A stretch of DNA of 25,967 nt. Origin: Amoebophrya sp. AT5.2 (lineage: Eukaryota > Sar > Dinophyceae > Syndiniales > Amoebophryaceae). The stretch spans positions 1 to 25,967 of the forward strand of contig RXOD01004212.1 of assembly GCA_005223375.1 (NCBI GenBank), written 5' to 3'. Position 1 is the stretch's first letter. Each line of letters starts with the position of its first letter. The notes beneath the pieces were generated by a model, which made no database searches, had not been told where the DNA came from, and worked only from the letters and a program-made list of their open reading frames with translations. The position numbers and the translations under genes were made by a program. Positions 18,818-25,967 of the stretch are shown here, one piece after another.

Positions 18818-21058
18818 CTACTTCGCATAGTCCCACCCACCGTCCTGAGATTTTTTCGCGAGATGCGACACGATGCGAAAATAGTGACCGAAAAACGGAA
18901 CACCATCAGGAATCGGGCAGCACATGAGTATCTGATTCCACCCTTTACCGCTAGTATCGAGATAGCCGTAGTCGACGACGTAGCCAAGGCAGACGGAGGT
19001 CACGTCTTGGGCACCAGTTGGGAGAGGGTTTCGTTCCCAGAAATCTCCAGCTCCAGAAAGAGTCTGCTGTTGGTCGTCTCCATTTTCGCTTTTGTCGAGC
19101 CGCACCCCACACGAAAAGGCGCTGACCAGGATGTGCAAAATGACTATTACGCTAATGGCGCCGAACACCACTGCGAGTAAGACTACTTTCCGAACTTGGT
19201 CTAGATGAGGTGCAGCAGCCTTCTTCAAACCCGCGACAAGGTACTTTCCAAATCCCGCCGCATCTTGGCGGGCCTCGTACAACTGCACCCGCAAGTCGAT
19301 TGCCATTTCGATAGCGATTTGCAGCACGAGATACCACACGATCCAGCCCGGGCTCTGCTCTGATGCCGTCGACCGGAAAGCCCATCGCGCGCCGGATGCT
19401 CCTCCCAAAGACGTAATCAACGTCGGTAGCAGAGTGCCGACAACGATGCCAGCGAACTCCACCTGATTGATGACGTAGCCCCGCAGGCAGAGACGGCGCC
19501 GCTGCTCGAGCGTGTTTTCCCAGCCCCACTCCCAAAACCACGAGTGAAAAAACCGCGCCATTTGGTTTTTCTGCTGCGCGATGTAGCTGGCGATCCGAGC
19601 GCAGGCTGGCGGCAGGATCAGCCGCTGGAAGAACTGTGCTGCGCCGAGAAGAAGGATGAATACCGTAGGCTGTTCCCACCATGCTTCTCCCGTGGAGAGT
19701 GAGGCGAGCAGCAGCCGCTCAAACATGGCTGCAAACATCTCGAACTCGACCCAGAGGACTGCATGCTTCAAGTCCTGAGCAGGTTTTTCGTCGTCTACTT
19801 GTACTTCGCCAGGAGTTGCTTTCGCCCCCAAAGCAGGAGAAGAGAAGGAGGCGCGCTTGCTTTCATTCCCGAGCCGCGACGCAAGAGACGGTGGAGACAG
19901 ATAAATTGACAGCCTCTGCGCCGCTGAATCTTCCGTCATCTTCTTCTTCTTGCTCTCACGTTGTTCCATTTGATCAACCAGCCGCACGGTTTCGTACGCA
20001 GCCACCGCGAGGAAGAGGCTGCATGCGGATTTCCACAAGGGAAAAACCACCATCAGGAACAACAATTGCGTCTTCACGTCTCGACCAGCAGCCTGGACCA
20101 CGGGGACGATATTGCCCATAGTCCCGATAGTGCAAAGCCAGGGAGTGAAGCGGACCGCGAGCAACGCCCGTGACAATTCCCAGCCAACTTCTGCCCACCA
20201 GGCCAGTGCACAATGCCCCACGAGCGGCACAAGGATGATTATGCTCACCAAACCCGCCATACCTTTGCCTTCGTCCCCAGGAGAAAAGTACATGACCACC
20301 TCGCAGAAAGTAGTGCCCACGACGCAGAGCAATGTCACGAGAAAAACCGCCCTGCGCGTTTTTTCTCGACCCGGCTTGTGGAAGTCAAGAACAACGGCAA
20401 ACACTTTGTACGAAAGAATCCAGATGAGAAATCCATACGCCATCGCATGCCACGGAACATAAGCGTCGAAGAAGACGTGATGGCTGCGCAACAGCGGATA
20501 CCCCTCGAGGCGGAAGTCCTCTGCAAGCGGTTGCAATGCGAGGAGGAAGAAGACTGCGAAGCACAAGGCCGTGGCGAAAAGCAGCACGGAAACCGCGTCG
20601 CGCCACTGCAGGTTGAAAAGCAGCTTCGCGGAGATCACTTCTTCATCCGCAGTTTCACCTTCTGGAGCAATCCAGACGGCGGCTCGATCGGGCCCAACTC
20701 CATCTGACCGTACCGTGCGAGGATCATGTAGAACATTTTGGCTGCGCGCCACCGGCGAGACAAAGCCCAGGCGCCTCGTTGATTTTGGAAGCGATTTCCG
20801 CACTGCTCTCCGACAGCCTCGCGCGCCCATCTTCCACTTCCCGCGAGGCTGGCGAGTGCGACTGGCCGCAACGTCCTCCGCCGACGGTTCTTCTTCGACA
20901 GGATGCACTCGTCCTGTCGGCTTCGTTTGTGTTTGTGAAGAGATTGGGCCCCGCACTACTTCTTCGTCACTGAGAAGCGTCGGAGCGCCACAAGAAGCCT
21001 GCTGCACCTCCTTCGCCCTTCGCTCCTCGTCCGCACTTCCCTGATGCCTCATCTTCAT
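18818..21058 (-). CDS. Polytopic membrane protein of unknown function, paralog 2 (746 aa)
   Basis: Intronless frame from ATG 21058 (MKMRHQGS) to the stop at 18818, in the second duplication unit. It has the same plan as its neighbour: basic N-terminal tail, about nine hydrophobic segments, charged loop, Cys-containing tail. Differences are in-frame: it lacks the eight-residue Gly/Ser/Gln stretch after GLKKAAA, and has a slightly longer SENGDDQQQTLS segment before the GAGDFWERN motif. Transmembrane segments 3-5 differ most (TTFCEVVMYFSPGD versus CSFCMVLMYFSPSD), while the stretch around segments 7-8 is the same in both proteins for about 70 residues. The frame is intact, so both copies are probably under selection. 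Confidence 0.85.
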   Translation of the reverse strand: MKMRHQGSADEERRAKEVQQASCGAPTLLSDEEVVRGPISSQTQTKPTGRVHPVEEEPSAEDVAASRTRQPRGKWKMGARGCRRAVRKSLPKSTRRLGFVSPVARSQNVLHDPRTVRSDGVGPDRAAVWIAPEGETADEEVISAKLLFNLQWRDAVSVLLFATALCFAVFFLLALQPLAEDFRLEGYPLLRSHHVFFDAYVPWHAMAYGFLIWILSYKVFAVVLDFHKPGREKTRRAVFLVTLLCVVGTTFCEVVMYFSPGDEGKGMAGLVSIIILVPLVGHCALAWWAEVGWELSRALLAVRFTPWLCTIGTMGNIVPVVQAAGRDVKTQLLFLMVVFPLWKSACSLFLAVAAYETVRLVDQMEQRESKKKKMTEDSAAQRLSIYLSPPSLASRLGNESKRASFSSPALGAKATPGEVQVDDEKPAQDLKHAVLWVEFEMFAAMFERLLLASLSTGEAWWEQPTVFILLLGAAQFFQRLILPPACARIASYIAQQKNQMARFFHSWFWEWGWENTLEQRRRLCLRGYVINQVEFAGIVVGTLLPTLITSLGGASGARWAFRSTASEQSPGWIVWYLVLQIAIEMAIDLRVQLYEARQDAAGFGKYLVAGLKKAAAPHLDQVRKVVLLAVVFGAISVIVILHILVSAFSCGVRLDKSENGDDQQQTLSGAGDFWERNPLPTGAQDVTSVCLGYVVDYGYLDTSGKGWNQILMCCPIPDGVPFFGHYFRIVSHLAKKSQDGGWDYAK

Positions 21059-21779
21059 TCTCAATTTTCGGTAAAGAGCTTGTCTTATTGTTCGTTTTAG
21101 TAAGGCGGGCCGTTTCTCAAAAAGGTCGCAGATGTCACTCTTCTTCTTTTACCTGTCTTGGTAGAAAAACGGCAGCTAAAAACTCTTCGAACGGTTTTTT
21201 CCGCATCGCTCGAGTCGCGCTCCCTGTTTAGTACCAAGATGTCCGCGGAGCCGGAAGACACCATCGACAACTGGTTTCGGTACCCTCGCCGGAAAGCGGG
21301 GCTGCAATTCGTTTCCATCCGATTCAACGGCGCGCTCCGTACCTCTTCGCTTTAACTTTGTCGGAGAAGCGTCTTCTGGCCCTGAAAGGGACAGCTACGA
21401 CGGTTCTTTCAGTCTTCTCTTCATGCAAAAAGTTTACAGTTAAATGGGGTGATTCCTGATGAAGCATGTAATGAATTTCGGGTTCTTGCGGTTGAAAATT
21501 GGATACATGAATGACACGGCCTGAGCCAGGCGGTGAAAACGCGATTGGGTCGGAATTGTTGGATACATAACGAGCCAACCATTGGTTATGACAGAAGTGA
21601 CCGCACCACTTGCTAAAAATTCTCCACTAGTTCATTTGTGTCTGAGCATTCCGTTGATTCAATGTTTTCATTCGTGTTTCTTGTCCTAAGTAATACCATA
21701 GCTCGAGTTCTAGAAGTAACTAATATCGAGTCTTCGCTCGACAACAAGCATCGATCCCCAAGCGATCCCATGCCATCTA
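21059..21779. other. Intergenic spacer
   Basis: The first ~100 bp belong to duplication unit B. The rest holds several short frames on both strands. A minus frame at 21324-21578 begins at a TTG after a stop and lacks an ATG near its beginning. A plus frame at 21239-21355 is listed separately. I see no firm gene. Confidence 0.5.
21239..21355 (+). CDS. Possible 38-residue plus-strand ORF or exon remnant
   Basis: AAGATG at 21239 opens a frame ending TAA at 21355. Its composition looks protein-like (DTIDNWFRYPRRKAG, LQFVSIRFNGALR). It is the only such candidate on the plus strand, opposite to every other gene. It may be a small protein, the last exon of something lost, or chance. No domain recognised. 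Confidence 0.15.
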   Translation: MSAEPEDTIDNWFRYPRRKAGLQFVSIRFNGALRTSSL

Positions 21780-24700
21780 TCACCCCGCCCTCTGACTCAG
21801 CTTCGACGCGAACACTTGCTCGAATAGTTCCTCGATGGTGACCACCTCGCGCTCAGCTACCCATGTTGCGGCTTCCTCCAATACCTCCTCGGGAATGACG
21901 CTCTCGACACCCAACAGCGCGCAAACAGCCCCGTTGGTCGCGGGGTTTCGCAAGTAGGCAGTTACGTCGCTCGAGGGGATCTCGTTGCCGTGGGAGTAGT
22001 TGCTCACGATCAGGATCTTCCACAGCGACTCCAGCGCCCGCTCCACCCCGATGCGCAGCAGCTCGGTCAGGAACCTGGGATGACGATGAGTTGTGTGCAG
22101 TAGGAGCGTTTGATCTTTCCATCTATGTGAATGGTGAATTGCAGTGGAAGTATACGTTGCGCTCTGCACGACTCCCTGCCCGCCTCCGACCCCCGCGCCC
22201 TCTACTCCGACGTCTGCCACGCCGAAGAGCGCTTCGACTGCGCGCTCCGTCTTCAAAGCGGTTTCTGCGGGCACGGACAGGTCGGCGTTGAGAATCTGCG
22301 AAATCACGTACGCAGGGAGGAGGTTACCGTTACCCCCCGAGCAATACCGCGCAAAGCACGCGTCGGCCTCGAGGAACTTGTATGTGATCTTCGGGGATTT
22401 GAAGATCTCGAAGAGGCAATCCGCAAACGCGGTCTTGCGCTGCTGCCGGAGGATGAGCGTCTGGATCACAGACTGCGGGACCTGAGCACGAGTTTTTTTT
22501 TATTGGCGGAATTCGCGCAACGAATCGAACAGCTAAAAAAAGCTAAGTACAACGATCTCTGCTGGGATTTTGTCGCTGCACCACCTGTGGTTGAACACGT
22601 CGTCGAACGTGAGCATGCCTCCGTGCTCCACGAGCCCGCGGCAAAATTCTGCGCACGCCGCCGAGTAGCACTCCTCCGGGCATCGGATGCCGGCTGCCAG
22701 CGCTTCTCCCTCCGCCCGATACTCCTCGTCTCCCGTCAGCAGCAGCCACATCAGCCTCCCCACCTGCTCGAAGTCCGACTTTTTATCCCCCCCCGCCGAC
22801 GCCGAAGAAGCCGACCCCCACCCCGCCGACGACGCCATCCCGCCGTACAAAACCGCCTCCAGCCCGTAGTTCATCAACACCAAACTCCCGTTCCCCTTCC
22901 GGATCCACACGTTGTCACAGCTCACCCCCCCGTGCGGGATGCCAAACGCGTCCTCCTTCACGTAGTCGAGTGTGTGCAGGATTTTCAGCACGATGCCGCG
23001 GATCGACCGTTCCGCGATGTGGCCGCCGTTGTTCGCGACGGTCCGCAGATTCTCCAACAGCGGTTGGACTGACGCGGTGGAGGCGGTGGTGGAGGCGACG
23101 GACTGGGCGTACTTTGAACTCGTGACGGAGGTCTTCGACGGACTGTGCTGGTCTGCTTTTTCTGCGGTTTCCGACGAGAAAAACGGCGACGCAGGTTTGA
23201 GTGCTGCGGCGGACGGCGACGCCGCGTCTGCGCTCAACACCTGCGCCCCGGCGAAGGTCGTGACTTCTGGCTGCTCTGTCGTGGTCGTGGCGACAGGTGC
23301 ATGTTCCGCGTTTTCAGCCTTATTCTGCTCGTTCGCAGCCGCACCCGCCGCCGCAAAAGCCCCGCTGGCGCTATCGCCAAACCACTCGGTGACCACGTAA
23401 AAGTACTGGTAGTCTTCGAACACGTCACAGACCTCGAGCAGCTGCGGGTGCTTCACGTCGATTAATATGCGAAACTCGGTTCTGGCCTGGTCCCACGGCT
23501 TTCCTTGGATCAAATTTTTGTTGATGCGCTTGCACCGCCGGCGCGTAGCGCCACCACTACTCCGAAAAACTCGTTTTTCGAAGCACGCGAAGTCGATCCC
23601 CAACTCGGAGCGGGCGACCTCTGTGAAGCGGTCGTAGAATTCGAACACGTCCCGGAAGTAGTACTCCGCCTCGTCTTGCCGGAGGTGGTCGCTTTCTGCC
23701 GGCTGCAGTGGTACGTTGCGCAGGCCCGTCACTTCCCGCGCGACGTAGTAGTCGGTTGTTGCTGTCTCGTACCGGAGCTGGCGGACGAATTTGCGGGTGA
23801 CGAACTCCAGCTCGCCCAGCGTGTTGATCTTCCGCTTGCGTACAGTACTACCACCACCACCACCGCTCCTACTACTACTGCCCGGTGCATAATACCGATG
23901 ACAGACGTACTGCGTCGCATGCTCCGTGATTTGTCGGGATTTGTCGGGCCCGATTTCCCGTGCCGCGTCGAACTTCGCCTTGGAGACCAGCCGCATCGTC
24001 TGGTACAAGTACTGCCCGTAGTCGTCGATGGTCTGCGCGGACTGCAAAAAGGGCAGCGCGAAGTTGTGGAAGAACTCGGGGTCCTGATTCGCGGTCGTGC
24101 GCGCCAAAGAGGAAATCATCTCCGGGTGGACCTGTGACCGCGCGTCGGTCTGGGGTTCTTGCTCCGCATTCGTTTCTTGCTGTGGCTCGACCTCCGATTG
24201 CTGCCTGGTGTTCATCTCTTGCTGTGGCTCGACTGCTTGGGTACTACCAGCTGCAGGTCTGGGCCCATGGATCTCGGCAGCAAGGGTACTAGGCACAGAA
24301 TCGCCGGAAGCGGAAGGGGCGAGCGCGGGGCCTTCCAATTGCTTCACCATGCCGGTAAGCTCCGCCACGTCCGTCGGACCGACAAAACAAAGCTCTTCCG
24401 GAATCGCGGCCAGCTCTTCCGGAATGATTGCTAGGTCGGCAATGGTGCTTGTGGGTGGTTGAAGGAGGATTGGGTCGCTGTGCGTGTCCGCGTTCCGGTC
24501 GAATAGAAACTGCTGGCTCTGGGGATTCGCGGCGTCGACCTCCGTGCTGTCGTTAGTGTTATCATTATCGACCACCTTCATCCTCTTTCCGCGCGGCGAT
24601 GCCGGATGTTCATCACCTTCGCCTTTGTTTTTAAGTAGTCCTTCCGCTTCTCCGTCGTCCTTCGATGCCGCCTCCGCCAACAATGCCGACACCCGGCTCT

Positions 24701-25955
24701 CCAGCTCGACCAGCTTCTTCGCCGCCTGTCCACTTCTATTGTTCATCCCAGATGCATACATCGCTCGGTCGATTCTTCCCACCTTGGTACAACTTTTTAC
24801 CAATTTAGATAACGAAACCAGCTCTGCTACGTGGTCGCCGAGGTTGATCACGCGCTCCAGTCGCGTGATGTCCCGCTCCAACTTCTTCACCAAGTCCCTC
24901 GCGCGCTGTTTTCTCGAGGTTTCGTCCTCCATATCCCCTCCACCTTCGCCCCCAAGACCCAGCAATTCGTCCACGTGGTCCGAAAGAGCCCCCGACGATG
25001 TCCCGCTCATCTCTTCCACCGCACTGGCACTGCCCTCGCTATGCGCCCCCGGGATCACCGACGATGATAATTTTTGAGCCCCCTTATTCATCCCAACAGT
25101 CGACGCCGGGATCACCAGTTGTTTCCGCACGGTGAGTGAGGACTGCAAAAACCACGGCGGATCCAAACCCGCATGATAATTTCTCGCCATCCCCTGCGCC
25201 GTCTCCGCCGCCGTCACCGTTCGCGGCTCGACGCAGCCAACCGGAGCGGGGATGGACGCGATCGCGACCGCTTCCGCCGGGATGGCGCAGAAGATCGCTC
25301 CGTCGGGAGAACTTGCACTTCCGCTCAAGTAGTCCATCGGCGAGTTCTTCTTCGAGCTAACGGCTTTGCTGCTCTTGGAGATCAGGTCCTGTACGTGCGG
25401 CGGAAACAGAGTTTGTGCAGTCGCCGCCGACAGCGCGATGCCGGCGCGCGGCGACGCCACCAGCGCCAGTCGCGGCGAGGTGGGGAGAATCTTCGGCGCC
25501 CGCGTCACCACACCCGGAGAGCAAGTCGTGCTTGTCAGCTGTTCTCGTTGGTTCAACCCGGAGGAACCCGGAATCAGCGGCGCCACCACACTCCCTAGCA
25601 AACCTTGACCTCCCCCCAGAAGCCCTTCTGGGCTGTTGGCGCGGATCTTCGCGGTGGCAAACCGCGCGGTGTGTTGCAGCCGGGTGTCGATTCCGTATTT
25701 GTCGACCAAAAACGCCTGCCGGATCGTGCTGGGCGGGGCCAGGCTCTGGGACCGGGAAACTGAGGAGGAACTTACATGTTGTGCTTCGGAGGTTTGGAAG
25801 TCAGCCACGTCCGCGGGTCGGGGAGCGAGCGTCGCGTCGACTGACGGCTTCAGCGTTACGGCGTTCTTGTTGCGGGCAGTTGTGTTCCCAGTATTAGAGC
25901 TGTCGACTGCAACAGTCCGCGCCGAAACCGGCTTGTCGGAGGACAAATTCGGCAT
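21780..25955 (-). CDS. CDPK-like pseudokinase with coiled coil and degenerate EF-hands
   Basis: Exons 25955-22551, 22481-22156 and 22074-21780 give ~1341 residues. ATG 25955 is 12 bp from the edge, so an earlier start cannot be excluded. The first intron (GTT|GTACTT ... GCTCAG|GTC, 69 nt, phase 0) removes a stop. The second (AC|GTATAC ... CCCAG|G, 81 nt) contains no stop and could be retained. Residues 1-340 are Ser/Ala-rich; ~350-425 form a coiled coil (ARDLVKKLERDITRLERVI). The kinase-like domain spans ~790-1130. The beta-3 Lys (CKRINK, ~809) and alpha-C Glu (~827) are present, with a hinge at VVTEWFGD. A ~100-residue Ser/Ala insert follows. HRD is replaced by HGG at ~1008 and DFG by NYG at ~1029, so catalysis is unlikely. 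DFEQVGRLMWLLLTGD matches the alpha-F region. The C-terminal exons have EF-hand-like segments without Ca ligands (FARYCSGGNGNLL; SNYSHGNEIPSSD). I infer a regulatory scaffold derived from a calcium-dependent kinase. Confidence 0.8.
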
Positions 25956-25967
25956 GGTTAACGGCGG

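Larger units (their letters stand above)
17994..21156. repeat. Tandem segmental duplication, unit B (~3.16 kb)
   Basis: Second copy of the unit at 14773-17994, same orientation, directly adjoining. It ends at the TTTTACCTGT near 21156. It differs by substitutions, by absence of the palindromic insertion, and by small in-frame indels in the gene. Confidence 0.85.

Noticed and set aside
21324..21578. 84-codon minus-strand frame upstream of paralog 2
   Set aside because: It opens with TTG after a stop, has no ATG near its beginning, and I found no exon to join to it.
22131..23072. 313-codon plus-strand frame
   Set aside because: It lies opposite the kinase-like domain and the intron-split exons, with Arg/His/Pro-rich composition typical of an antisense shadow.

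Overview
This looks like nuclear DNA of a protist. Seven protein genes lie head to tail, all on the minus strand. They are separated by 0.5-1.2 kb of more AT-rich sequence, and most are cut by short introns of about 60-130 nt. Long, low-complexity, Ala/Gly/Ser-rich proteins, unidirectional gene order, a basic protein built of S-A-M-K and A-T-P-K-A-K-A repeats, and a kinase-plus-EF-hand (CDPK-like) gene suggest an alveolate. A dinoflagellate relative such as a syndinian is my best guess. That is an inference from style; there is no marker gene here to prove it.

Layout from left to right, which is downstream to upstream for these genes. 1-1561: 5' part of an unrecognised Pro/Ala/Gln-rich gene that runs off the left edge. 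2113-5994: a chimeric protein with a KOW/eIF5A-like N-terminal part, a Gly/Tyr/Arg-rich middle, an 11-residue synuclein/LEA-like repeat and a histone-H1-like tail. 6627-8264: a gene resembling mobile-element 'integrase repeat' proteins, with an in-frame stop or an intron near its 5' end. 8750-14485: a large multi-exon gene for a cytoskeletal-type scaffold with a ubiquitin-like N-terminus, coiled coil, PDZ domain and C-terminal GAS2-related (GAR) domain. 14773-21156: an abutting tandem duplication of a ~3.2 kb unit, each copy holding one intronless gene for a ~750-residue, about nine-span membrane protein of unknown function. 21780-25955: a CDPK-like pseudokinase with degenerate EF-hands; its start is 12 bp from the right edge.

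The genes do not form an obvious pathway. Two are plausible cytoskeletal or signalling scaffolds (PDZ/GAR protein, pseudokinase), one is probably chromatin- or RNA-associated, one is probably of selfish origin, and two are recent paralogs. Most exon joins were found by matching reading-frame phase across GT...AG introns. Those at 10.3-10.6 kb, near 1.0 kb and near 5.8 kb remain ambiguous. The introns share an odd 5' splice-site style (mostly GTAC or GTATA) instead of GTRAGT.
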